Below, in pieces: positions 17,537 through 26,344 of a DNA stretch of 64,000 bases (the stretch's first letter is position 1; every line of letters begins with the position of its first letter). The notes beneath the pieces are model-generated. The model ran no database searches. It was not told the origin of the DNA and worked only from the letters and a program-made list of their open reading frames with translations. The DNA lies in the NCBI RefSeq assembly GCF_021010565.1, contig NZ_JAJNAY010000001.1, positions 2,584,001-2,648,000 of the forward strand. Reading direction: 5' to 3'. The DNA comes from Chryseobacterium turcicum. Its GTDB lineage: Bacteria > Bacteroidota > Bacteroidia > Flavobacteriales > Weeksellaceae. Position numbers and translations under genes: made by a program.

Positions 17537-17956
17537 ATGAAAATTAATTTTGAAAGCTTAAAAAATGATGTAGTTTACAATTTTATCGCCGACTATTCAT
17601 ATGATTACGATGAAGATAGCGAAGCCAACAGATACATTTTCAAGATCTATGAAAAAGGACGTGAAGAAGAAGATTCATTTGATTTTATGCTTAGAGAAAT
17701 GGAAAATGGAATAGATCTAAAGGTGATTGCTTTGTTCGCAGATAATATATATTATTTAGGAAAAGGCATTTCAATAAGTATTATTCTAAAAGCTAAGGAA
17801 ATATTTGGAAAACAAATTATTTCAAGCAGCAATTTACGACCGGTTACAATGGGAGAGAATATTTCTGAACTGGCTATTTCAAAAGTTTGGAAGCCATTAG
17901 TTGAATGTGGTAAAGCGAAGTACTGCAAAAATGAACATCATTATTATTTAATTTAA
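17537..17956 (+). CDS. hypothetical protein, 139 aa
   Basis: Not recognised with confidence. The first half is acidic with short strands. The second half (GKGISISIILKAKEIFGKQIISSSN ... SKVWKPLVECGKAKY in outline) resembles the tail of acetyltransferase-like or phage proteins in which a G-x-G helix is followed by a SELAxxVWKxLV segment, but the acetyl-CoA loop is not convincing. It starts 18 nt after the nuclease-fold gene and could be its partner, inhibitor or immunity protein. Confidence 0.5.
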   Translation: MKINFESLKNDVVYNFIADYSYDYDEDSEANRYIFKIYEKGREEEDSFDFMLREMENGIDLKVIALFADNIYYLGKGISISIILKAKEIFGKQIISSSNLRPVTMGENISELAISKVWKPLVECGKAKYCKNEHHYYLI

Positions 17957-18086
17957 ATCAGCTAAGGAAATAACTATAGGACATAGTGTATGATTATCTC
18001 ATCGTTGGTTTCTTGGATATTATGTGAAGTGTTGTTACATTTAAAAGAAAATTCTTTTTTTATACTATAAACTTAATTATTTTTTA

Positions 18087-18094
18087 TAAATTTG
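18087..18094 (+). promoter_or_regulatory. -7 box upstream of 45-aa basic protein
   Basis: TAAATTTG matches TAnnTTTG exactly and lies 28 nt upstream of the ATG at 18123, supporting transcription of the small gene. Confidence 0.45.
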
Positions 18095-18122
18095 ATAATA
18101 TAACAAATTAATTATCAATACC

Positions 18123-18260
18123 ATGGCACTTAAACCGGGACCGAAACGAATCGCAATTTCCACTGGTAAACCAGACGAACGACAGCGTGATAACAAAGAC
18201 ACTCCAGGAAATACACCATCTTTAAAACCTCCTAAGAAACAACAACAGACAAAAAAATAA
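18123..18260 (+). CDS. small basic proline-rich protein, 45 aa
   Basis: A short frame from ATG at 18123 to TAA at 18258-18260. It encodes a 45-residue protein starting MALKPGPKRIAISTGKPDER and ending in a Lys/Gln-rich tail. Pro, Lys, Arg and Gln dominate and no hydrophobic core is seen, so it is probably unfolded or nucleic-acid binding. Support comes from the -7 box upstream and from base composition that differs from the AT-rich spacer around it. It lies alone between the nuclease cluster and the AAA gene. Confidence 0.45.
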   Translation: MALKPGPKRIAISTGKPDERQRDNKDTPGNTPSLKPPKKQQQTKK

Positions 18261-18389
18261 AATTTATTCCCGGAGTCATAACGTTAGGACTTTAAAATAA
18301 TATTTCTAAATGAACACAATAGTAATTATTTATCTGCATCTTTCAAATTAATTACATAATATCGACATATTATGTATGTAAAAAAAAGT

Positions 18390-18397
18390 TACCTTTG
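18390..18397 (+). promoter_or_regulatory. -7 box of the AAA ATPase gene
   Basis: TACCTTTG fits TAnnTTTG and ends only 8 nt before the ATG at 18406, implying a very short or leaderless transcript. Confidence 0.55.
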
Positions 18398-18405
18398 CGA
18401 AAATA

Positions 18406-19431
18406 ATGGCACAGTTAGATTACATAAAAGAGATAGCTAAATATGGTCTTGAAAATGATCAAGAGCGTTTATTGTATGTACTTAATGAACTTATTGAACA
18501 TTCAAAGCAGACAAAAAAGCTTAATTTTGCTATTCAGCTTCAGTCGATTCTAAAAGATTCTTTAAGATTTCAGAAAACTAATGGTTTGACAAAAGTCGGA
18601 TCAGAGACTCATCTAAATCGAATCGAAGACAGAGAATTATCAGATTTAATTCTAGAAAAAATCACATCAGACTATTCACTGGATAATATTATTGCTAATA
18701 CCAAAATTCATAATGAACTACAGTTTTTTATAGAGGAACATCAAAAAATTGAAATCTTACAACAGTTTGATCTTCCAGTTTCTAATAAATTACTTTTATA
18801 TGGTCCCTCAGGATGTGGAAAAACTTTGGCATCTTACGTTATCGCTGGTGAGCTGGATAAAATGATGGTAGTCATTGATTTAGGAGCAATTGTTTCTTCA
18901 AAACTAGGAGAGACAAGTAAAAATCTATCAAAAATATTTAAAAAGGCCGCAACTGAAGATTGTATAATCTTTTTGGATGAATTTGATAGTCTTGGAAAAA
19001 TACGAGATTATAGTCAAGATCATGGAGAAATGAAACGGGTTGTTAATACAATACTTCAACTGTTCGACTATCTTCCACAAAGCAGCATCGTAATCGCTGC
19101 AACAAATCAAAAAGACATGTTGGATGATGCCCTTCTAAGAAGATTTGACAATATTATCGGCTTCGAACTTCCTAACGAGGGTGACATTAAAAAACTGATA
19201 GATTTGGTGCTCCAAAATGGAAACTTTAAATTTGATAACAAATCAGCTGCCAATAGGATTATTAAAAATGCTCTTGGGCTATCGTACTATAGTATTCAAA
19301 AAACATTGATTACTGCTATAAAACGTACACTATTTGCCTTTACTGAACCAAAAAAGATACTATCCGCTCAAATCAATACCAGTATCTGGAAAGATCTTAT
19401 TGAAACAGAGAAAAAATCATTAAACGTTTAG
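18406..19431 (+). CDS. AAA+ ATPase, partner of subtilisin-like protease
   Basis: A 341-residue AAA+ protein. Walker A is G133-T140 (GPSGCGKT), Walker B is at 186-192 (CIIFLDE, then FDSL), sensor 1 lies in VIAATNQ, and the arginine-finger region in LLRRFDN. The N-terminal 100 residues are a helical adaptor. The core resembles FtsH/spastin-type ATPases without a protease domain. It converges on the S8 peptidase gene with a 12-bp overlap of the 3' ends. AAA ATPase/S8 peptidase neighbours recur in bacterial genomes and are suspected conflict modules; here the orientation is tail to tail. A role in controlling or feeding the protease is inferred. Confidence 0.85.
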   Translation: MAQLDYIKEIAKYGLENDQERLLYVLNELIEHSKQTKKLNFAIQLQSILKDSLRFQKTNGLTKVGSETHLNRIEDRELSDLILEKITSDYSLDNIIANTKIHNELQFFIEEHQKIEILQQFDLPVSNKLLLYGPSGCGKTLASYVIAGELDKMMVVIDLGAIVSSKLGETSKNLSKIFKKAATEDCIIFLDEFDSLGKIRDYSQDHGEMKRVVNTILQLFDYLPQSSIVIAATNQKDMLDDALLRRFDNIIGFELPNEGDIKKLIDLVLQNGNFKFDNKSAANRIIKNALGLSYYSIQKTLITAIKRTLFAFTEPKKILSAQINTSIWKDLIETEKKSLNV

Positions 19432-21867
19432 ATCTTCAGTTTCTAATGTAGTGTCAAGATCAAGAGCACTGATAACCTCAAGATGATTTACCGCATGAAG
19501 TTGATCATATAATTTCCCTGTACTCTTTTTTAATGTTTCTTCAATTGAAATCACAATAGAAAATGGAAACTCAGATGGATATCCATCCGGTAGATTTCCC
19601 ACAATCTGATCCGATACTTTAGCATGGATTGCAAGTTTGAAAGTACTATCTTCTTTATGCAGGTCTGCAAGGTTGACATTCAAAAAAATTTTCTGAGTAT
19701 TTGCATATGGCAGTGGCTTCGCCACGTGTCTACCATTTTCTGACCATGAGAGTGTTGACCTAAGCTTTGATTTCAAAGCTTTGTCTGGCTTCATAATATC
19801 ATCAGCTGATTGATTTTTGAAAATGCTGAAAGCCATGTGGATGGGATTGTATGAAAGTTGGTTATTCTTAATAGGAAGAAATTTAAAACACAATGTTGCT
19901 GTAACTTTTAAAATTCCATTTTTTTTACCTAACTCATCATTAAGTAGGTAATCCGGAAAATTAATCGGATATATTTTTATTTTTCCAGGCTCTATATTAT
20001 CCTCCAAAATCATAGTTGCTGAATTTTCACTGGAGTACAAACTTTTTGATTCATCGACAACTCCATTTCCTACTACTCTGTTAAGCAATTGAGTAACATT
20101 TTCTGTAAACTGTATAAAGTTTAAAGATGCGCCGTTGATGATTAGAGCTTTGACACTTTCGTTCGTCAATTGTGGATAGTTTTTTATAATTTTTGCGGCA
20201 AGGTTTGCAGTCAATGGTGCTGCAAAACTCGTACCCACGTCCTGCATAATTCCTCTATGAGGCAACGCTGATAGCAAAGTTAAGGCTGGTTCATCCATCC
20301 AATCCAGTGTTGTAGGATTATAAAATCCCATATCTCCTCCACTTTCGATAACATCAGGTCTGAAATAATTTTCATTGTTTTTTTTGGAACTGTAGATCGC
20401 CGACAGATCAATATGCCCTTTTCTGGTGTACAAAGCAGGAAACTCACGGCCAGAAGCTATTCCTAAAAAAGCTCCATCCTTTAAATTATCTGCTGCTGCT
20501 CCTACGATGAAGTTATTTAAACTGTCTGCTGGTGTCGATAGATTAGTATGCTCTCCGTGAAAATAATTAAGATCATAATTTGAATTTTCATTGATACAGT
20601 TGTCATTATTACCAGTGCAAATAAAAAGTAGACTATCCGTTTCAAATGCAAATTTATCAAGTGCATAGGTATAATCTGAAAAAGCTTCGTTCGTGGACAT
20701 ATTGCAACTATAACAAGTTGTTAAAGTAAAAAGCCTGATTTCAGGATATCGCTTCTTAACTTCATACAACATCTCAATAAGATCAAGTTCTGAAATAAAA
20801 CCATTACCGCTGTTACTTATCTTTATCGAGAGCAATTTAGCATCAGCCCTTACTTCACCTTCGAAATTATTTCTGTGATTATGTCTCCCTAAAGCTACTA
20901 GTCCAGCTACTGCAGTTCCGTGACCTAACCTGTTGCGCCCTCCATGGTCTACCAGCGGATTTCCAGCCAACGTAAAGGTCTCATCAACAATTATTAATGG
21001 GGATAGGGCTGTATCACGTGAGATTCCTGTATCAATGATACCTACGATAGGAAGATCTTCGTCTACATTCAGAATCTCAAAACCAAATTCGCGTTCAACG
21101 GTATTAAATTCTCCAGGTCTAACTGTTGTAAAAGCAGAACATGTAGCACTTTCGATAATATCAAAATTTTCTACAATCTTTTTGATTTGCTCTAAAGTAG
21201 GATTGCGTACTTCTATTCTATCACTTTCTTCAATATATCGGAATTCTATTTCATTACTCCCAAAATAATCAAAAAGTGCCGACAAAATCTCTTCTTTGAG
21301 CTTTATCTCCAAGGGAAGATCTATGATTGATAGATAAACTATTTCACCAATATCTTCAAGTTGAAATCTAACTATATCCTCAGTTTTTAACAGTCTAAAA
21401 CCGGCAATATATTTGATGTTGGCAGAATATGATATGCTATTATCGTGGTCCAGTTCAGATCTTGTAAAACCTATCACATCGCCAATAAATGCTTCGAACT
21501 TATCACGGTCAATAATTGCAAACAGACCTCTTTTTGCAAAATCATAAAATGCTACGCCTTCAAGACCATAATCTTCATAATAAATAGAGAAAAACTTCCT
21601 GATTTCGAACAGATCCTGAAAAGTAATCTCCATATAATCAATGTCAGCAGGTATAGTTATATCTGGATCTCTTCTTTCATACTTTTCTGAAACATCGTGC
21701 TCAAAAGTTCGAAGATTTGCTCGAAGTGCTGTTGCTAACCTAAAATAATTTTTAGGAGATATGTCCTCCTCTTCTTTATTACCGTCATAACCGTAGTTGT
21801 ACCTGAAATCTTTTACTTCTGATAACTGTTCCTTACTTATAAATTTTAGATGAGATCTTTTGGCCAT
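19420..21867 (-). CDS. S8 family (subtilisin-like) serine peptidase
   Basis: An 815-residue protein. The catalytic triad is complete: D279 in VGIIDTG, H316 in GHGTAVAG and S547 in GTSFAAP, with the oxyanion Asn at N420 in CTGNND. A 270-residue N-terminal region precedes the catalytic domain and a strand-rich 230-residue domain follows. There is no signal peptide, so the enzyme is probably cytoplasmic, as expected for a conflict or quality-control protease working with the neighbouring AAA+ ATPase. The last 12 bp overlap the ATPase gene end. Confidence 0.88.
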   Translation of the reverse strand: MAKRSHLKFISKEQLSEVKDFRYNYGYDGNKEEEDISPKNYFRLATALRANLRTFEHDVSEKYERRDPDITIPADIDYMEITFQDLFEIRKFFSIYYEDYGLEGVAFYDFAKRGLFAIIDRDKFEAFIGDVIGFTRSELDHDNSISYSANIKYIAGFRLLKTEDIVRFQLEDIGEIVYLSIIDLPLEIKLKEEILSALFDYFGSNEIEFRYIEESDRIEVRNPTLEQIKKIVENFDIIESATCSAFTTVRPGEFNTVEREFGFEILNVDEDLPIVGIIDTGISRDTALSPLIIVDETFTLAGNPLVDHGGRNRLGHGTAVAGLVALGRHNHRNNFEGEVRADAKLLSIKISNSGNGFISELDLIEMLYEVKKRYPEIRLFTLTTCYSCNMSTNEAFSDYTYALDKFAFETDSLLFICTGNNDNCINENSNYDLNYFHGEHTNLSTPADSLNNFIVGAAADNLKDGAFLGIASGREFPALYTRKGHIDLSAIYSSKKNNENYFRPDVIESGGDMGFYNPTTLDWMDEPALTLLSALPHRGIMQDVGTSFAAPLTANLAAKIIKNYPQLTNESVKALIINGASLNFIQFTENVTQLLNRVVGNGVVDESKSLYSSENSATMILEDNIEPGKIKIYPINFPDYLLNDELGKKNGILKVTATLCFKFLPIKNNQLSYNPIHMAFSIFKNQSADDIMKPDKALKSKLRSTLSWSENGRHVAKPLPYANTQKIFLNVNLADLHKEDSTFKLAIHAKVSDQIVGNLPDGYPSEFPFSIVISIEETLKKSTGKLYDQLHAVNHLEVISALDLDTTLETEDLNV

Positions 21868-22161
21868 AGTGTTTTATTAGTTTTTACAAATTGTAAATAC
21901 CGCAAGTAAAACGGTATACAAAGTAAAGATAAAAAACTTTTTGATTTACAGAAGCACACTAAATTACAATCTAACAGAGTTTTTAATGGAAATTCATAAA
22001 TCATTCAAAAAAAATATCGACTTACAACACCCTTCACAAAATGAAAATGGTATTATTCATAATTTAGAAGTTTTTATCAGGAATAAAATATCATTCTGTA
22101 TAACAACTTTTGCTGGATTAAATTAATAAAAAATAGTGGGAAAAATGTTTAAATTAGCACT

Positions 22162-22779
22162 ATGAATCCGAGCATTGGAGAATATAATACAAGAGAAATT
22201 ATAACTTTTGCTAAAACTGAAAATAAATTTGGAGGCCTTTCTAATATGGCTCCTGGTTATTCTCTGTTTATTAACGAAGTTAATATCCAAAGTTCAGAAA
22301 TTCTTTATCAGGCATGCAGATTTCCATTATTTCCAACGATTCAGAAGGAAATTATTGAAACTAAAAATCCTATGGATGCAAAAGCTGTGGGCAGAAAATA
22401 CCAGCAGTTCAGGAGGCAGGATTGGGATAGCGTAAAGTTTAAGGTGATGAAATGGTGTCTAGAAGTTAAATTGATTCAAAACTTTGATACTTTTTCTGAA
22501 TTACTACTAAGTACGGGTGAAAAAACAATAGTAGAATTTTCTAAAAAAGATACTATATGGGGAGCTTCACCTTTAAACCCTTCTATATTGAAAGGAAAAA
22601 ATGCATTGGGAAGACTTTTGATGGAATTAAGAGAAAAAGTCAAATCAAATATGATTACTAAAGAAACAGTAATTCTTGAGCCACAAATCAAAGCATTTCT
22701 ATTGTATGATAATCCAATAAAAGAAGTTCATAACGATAATTACTTTATTGACGACCTTGATGATATCCATGCTCACTAA
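22162..22779 (+). CDS. NADAR (YbiA-like) domain protein
   Basis: A 205-residue protein with the NADAR pattern: FGGLSNMAPG near residue 24, SSEILYQACRFP at about 45, RRQDWDSVKFKVM at about 86, then STGEKTIVEFSKKDTIWG and GKNALGRLLMELR at about 150-165. NADAR proteins are N-glycosidases acting on riboside or ADP-ribosylated guanine intermediates. Several are linked to NAD/ADP-ribose defence chemistry or reverse DarT-type DNA modification. It lies 44 nt before the large NTPase gene, so they are likely co-transcribed. Confidence 0.88.
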   Translation: MNPSIGEYNTREIITFAKTENKFGGLSNMAPGYSLFINEVNIQSSEILYQACRFPLFPTIQKEIIETKNPMDAKAVGRKYQQFRRQDWDSVKFKVMKWCLEVKLIQNFDTFSELLLSTGEKTIVEFSKKDTIWGASPLNPSILKGKNALGRLLMELREKVKSNMITKETVILEPQIKAFLLYDNPIKEVHNDNYFIDDLDDIHAH

Positions 22780-22823
22780 ATACTTCTGTTAAATTTATTT
22801 TCACATACATAATTTTATAAACA

Positions 22824-25685
22824 TTGTCAGCGCCATTAATCTCAGCCGATTTACTAAAATTCATCAAGATAAATCGCGATGCAATTGCAACAAATCGTGG
22901 TTTCTACTATCAGTATTTACATGTTGTCTTGAAATGGCTGGATCACTATGTAAATAGTATTGAAGACGACATTAAAACCGAAGTTGACGAGGATATCACA
23001 GAGATAGGTGATCAATTAGTGTTTACGCAGATCAAATGCTATTCCTCAGTTTTCAGTTTTAAATCACCCGAGATAAAGAAGTCACTATTTAATTTCTTCA
23101 GCTTATATCTTGAGCATTCGAACAGTTCAACACCTGTTTTTTTTCACTTTATTACAAATACCAAAATTTCTGAAAGTGAGCAACTGTTACAAAGATGGTT
23201 TGCAGAGCAACACAATATTGGAGAAGAGACCCTTCAGCAATGCGGAAACATTGTGTCTGATATTTTATTTTCACAGATCAATTCAAAGATTCAGAAATCT
23301 TTAGCAAAAAAAGCAATTTCGGATGATGAGAAAAAAACCTTAGAGAGCAATTTATCTTTATTTCAGAAATTACTCGATGATCAGAATTTGATCTGTGATT
23401 TTGTGACTAAAATAAAATGGGATTTCAAAGAAGTACCTACCGAAGAAGCAGTTGATAAAATAATTGTTGATATCAATAATTATTTAAATCATCCTGTTTT
23501 TGAAAAAAGACCTAAAAAATTACTTTTCGATGTTCTTTTAAGTGAAATCTATCGCATATCTCAGCTACCAGATCCCAATAAAAGGAAAGTTAATAAAGGC
23601 ATTCTAGATGGCCTATTGAAATCGAATGATGATGAAATGGTGCATTACATTGATTTACGTTTTGCTCAATTGTTTCATTTTCGTGTAGAAGTTCTTGAAA
23701 AAGATGTCTCTATAATAAGGGAAAAGGTCGATGGTCTGATAGATATACAAAAACTACATGGAAAAAAACTTGAAGAGCTAAGTGGCAAGAAGCTGATTCC
23801 ACAATTGATAACCACTATTCCTTTCATTAATTCGTCAATGATCATTGGACGGGAAACCTTGATTGCTGATCTTCAGGACCTTCTTAATGATAACAAACAT
23901 GTTAGCGTGAATGGCAATGGGGGAATGGGGAAATCTTCCCTTTTAAAACTCTATATCTCAAAATATGTTCAGGATTATGATCACATCATTTGGATCAATG
24001 TTGAAACAGGCCTGGTAAGCACTTTGAACTTTCACGAGCAATTAGCCGTAAATCTCGATTTACCTGCTTTAAATCCCGATGAATTCTCAGGTAGGTTTGG
24101 TCTAATAATTAACAAACTGAATCAGATTTCAGGTAATAATTTGCTAATTGTTGATAGCTACGATAGTACCGAAGCCGAAATGGCAGAGTTACAGTGTATA
24201 ACGAATTGGAAAATGATCATTGGTACGAGATTACGACTAGAGAATGTAAAAACTTTAACCATAAAAAAATTAAGTTTTGAAGAATCTAAGGCAGTCTACC
24301 TTAATTTCGACAATGCTACTGATATTACAGACGAGCAATTTATATCTTTATTTAAATATGTAGAATATAATACTTTGGTCATTGGTTTAGTGGCCAAAAC
24401 AATTAAATACAGTTTTGATCTTAGTTTGGATATAATGCTAGATCATTTTGAACAGCAAAGTCTGGATGATGACAACCTCAACATAGACATTCCCAATGAT
24501 GGTGGACAATCATTCAATATTTTAAAGATTTTAAATCAGACATTTAGCCTAAGCAGAATTGAACCTGCTGAAGCATATTATTTGACCTTTTTCGCAATGC
24601 TGCCTTTGGAGGATGTACAGTTTAATGATCTTGTTGATTGGTTTGGAGAAGAATACAAGTCTGAAAGCAGAACAAATCTAACGAATGCGATTAATAGATT
24701 GCACGCTAAAGGCTTAATTGAACGAGAGGGCACGCAAATTACAATGCATAAGGTCTTGAGGGATTCTATCATCTATCAGGAGCGCACAAAGGAGCTGCCA
24801 TTTTTAAACCAACTTAACAATGTCTGGTGTCTTTTAAAGGTGTTAAAAAAAGGTGCTGATCAGGATCTTAGCTTTGCTTTAAGATTTTTAAAGTTTGGAG
24901 AAGCAATGCTTAACGTGATCGATGAACCATATCGCAAAACCATTTATCAACCTTTGCTACAGTTGGAGAACGAAGTTTTAAATATGTATAACTGGCTGGG
25001 GAAAGATAATATAACCAATAAGTGGACGAGCCTATTTGAACGAGCAGAAAACCATCTGGAGTCTACTGACCCGCTTCTTGGATTAATAGCCAATAATTAC
25101 GGGATTGCTCTCGCAGCTGACGGTCATCTAGATCAAGCTTTTGAACATTTTGAACAGTCAGTGTCAATCTTAAGTCTTCATAAAGAGCACCTGCCTAAAC
25201 TGTTCATATCCATCTGTAACCTCTGTAATTTGTTCATCCAGCAAAGAAAGATGGATCGTTTCAAAGAGTGTTTTGAAAATCTTGAGCATTTAAGGCAGAA
25301 ACACAATGTTTACGATGATTTTTCCATGTCCATTCAATGTCAGGTTTTGGCATTAGCAAATTATGAGGTGCTAAATTTCCCTGAAGCCATTACACTTTTT
25401 AAACTGGCAATTAATCTTCATAAGGAACTTCCAGATGAAAATAGGAATGATGCTTTTCTCATGCACTACTACATCAAGCTTGGGGAATCATTTTATTTCA
25501 ATGGGGAGTTGGAAAATGCATACAAAGCTTGCATGATAGCCCTTACTATTTTTAAAAACCTAAATGTGAAAGTATTAGGTTATCCCCATCCTATATTTAA
25601 TTTAATGTACTCTGTAGCACACACAAAAGACGATCATGAGCTCATGGAAAAAATTAAAATAATGAAAGAAGAGTATAGCGATTAA
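22824..25685 (+). CDS. STAND NTPase with N-terminal nuclease domain and TPR tail (Avs/NLR-like)
   Basis: A 953-residue protein. Residues 20-120 match a DUF4297-like PD-(D/E)XK effector: GFYYQYLHVVLKWL, an acidic EDI strand around D57, then FTQIKCYSS with Q69-x-K71. An NB-ARC-type NTPase follows: Walker A G364-S371 (GNGGMGKS) and Walker B around D444 (LLIVDSYD). The C-terminal 250 residues are TPR-like helices (FEHFEQSVSIL type). This is the effector-NTPase-sensor plan of bacterial NLR-like defence proteins. The start must be the TTG at 22824, since an in-frame stop lies just upstream and no ATG is nearby. Confidence 0.8.
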   Translation: MSAPLISADLLKFIKINRDAIATNRGFYYQYLHVVLKWLDHYVNSIEDDIKTEVDEDITEIGDQLVFTQIKCYSSVFSFKSPEIKKSLFNFFSLYLEHSNSSTPVFFHFITNTKISESEQLLQRWFAEQHNIGEETLQQCGNIVSDILFSQINSKIQKSLAKKAISDDEKKTLESNLSLFQKLLDDQNLICDFVTKIKWDFKEVPTEEAVDKIIVDINNYLNHPVFEKRPKKLLFDVLLSEIYRISQLPDPNKRKVNKGILDGLLKSNDDEMVHYIDLRFAQLFHFRVEVLEKDVSIIREKVDGLIDIQKLHGKKLEELSGKKLIPQLITTIPFINSSMIIGRETLIADLQDLLNDNKHVSVNGNGGMGKSSLLKLYISKYVQDYDHIIWINVETGLVSTLNFHEQLAVNLDLPALNPDEFSGRFGLIINKLNQISGNNLLIVDSYDSTEAEMAELQCITNWKMIIGTRLRLENVKTLTIKKLSFEESKAVYLNFDNATDITDEQFISLFKYVEYNTLVIGLVAKTIKYSFDLSLDIMLDHFEQQSLDDDNLNIDIPNDGGQSFNILKILNQTFSLSRIEPAEAYYLTFFAMLPLEDVQFNDLVDWFGEEYKSESRTNLTNAINRLHAKGLIEREGTQITMHKVLRDSIIYQERTKELPFLNQLNNVWCLLKVLKKGADQDLSFALRFLKFGEAMLNVIDEPYRKTIYQPLLQLENEVLNMYNWLGKDNITNKWTSLFERAENHLESTDPLLGLIANNYGIALAADGHLDQAFEHFEQSVSILSLHKEHLPKLFISICNLCNLFIQQRKMDRFKECFENLEHLRQKHNVYDDFSMSIQCQVLALANYEVLNFPEAITLFKLAINLHKELPDENRNDAFLMHYYIKLGESFYFNGELENAYKACMIALTIFKNLNVKVLGYPHPIFNLMYSVAHTKDDHELMEKIKIMKEEYSD

Positions 25686-26344
25686 AATTTGATGTTGTTT
25701 TAAATATTAAAAAATCACACTTTTGAATTGTTTATCTGTCTTCATCGCATTAAATCTTGATCAGGTATTTTTTAACAATCATTTACAGTTATTAACTTCA
25801 TATTTCCAAAAAAAGTAGTCGTACCATCACTTTTTATTTACAAAAAAATATAGCAAGAAATAATTGCAATTTGACACAATTAATTGCTGCGTGCTTTAGT
25901 GTTTTGAAGAAATTTTCCATAACATCATATTATTAGAATTTAAATAATCAGCAACTGTAGGTTAATTGGTCATGAACAGATTATTAGTCTTGTTCCCACC
26001 TGTCAAAAGAGAACATGCGGAAAACATTCTTCACTAATGTAAACATCAGAACCCTAAATACGATATTATTATTTTAGATCTCCGTAACCTTTTTTCAAAA
26101 ACATAGTAAAGCTCTACTTGGCAATGTTTTAGAAATTGGGTTGCTCCAAACTTCGCAAAAATGCGTTTCCGACTACAGGGAGGAATTGCATTTTTGCCGC
26201 CCGATTTTCCCTCAACCATTTCTATTGTAAAACTCAAAGAAAGCAACCTACAAAGTCAATCGACCTTGCAGGTTACTTAAAATTTATATTCAAAAATACT
26301 TACTCGTTACCTCTAGAACTACCCAAAACATTTTCACGACTCCT
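25686..26344. other. 659-bp intergenic region at the border of element remnant
   Basis: I find no convincing gene. A 66-codon minus-strand frame at 26046-26246 is possible but of unusual composition. Around 26140-26225 the sequence is less AT-rich than its surroundings and contains GC-rich blocks (AAATGCGTTTCC, TTTGCCGCCCGATTT) that look like the conserved non-coding border of a Bacteroidota mobile element. It separates the defence region from the DUF4099/DUF3945 gene. Confidence 0.4.

Noticed and set aside
21941..22126. Short plus-strand ORF before the NADAR gene
   Set aside because: It starts with TTG, has no -7 box and has weak composition; no family is recognisable.
26046..26246. 66-codon minus-strand ORF
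   Set aside because: Unusual composition and no start context. The stretch looks like a conserved non-coding element border rather than a gene, though I cannot exclude it.
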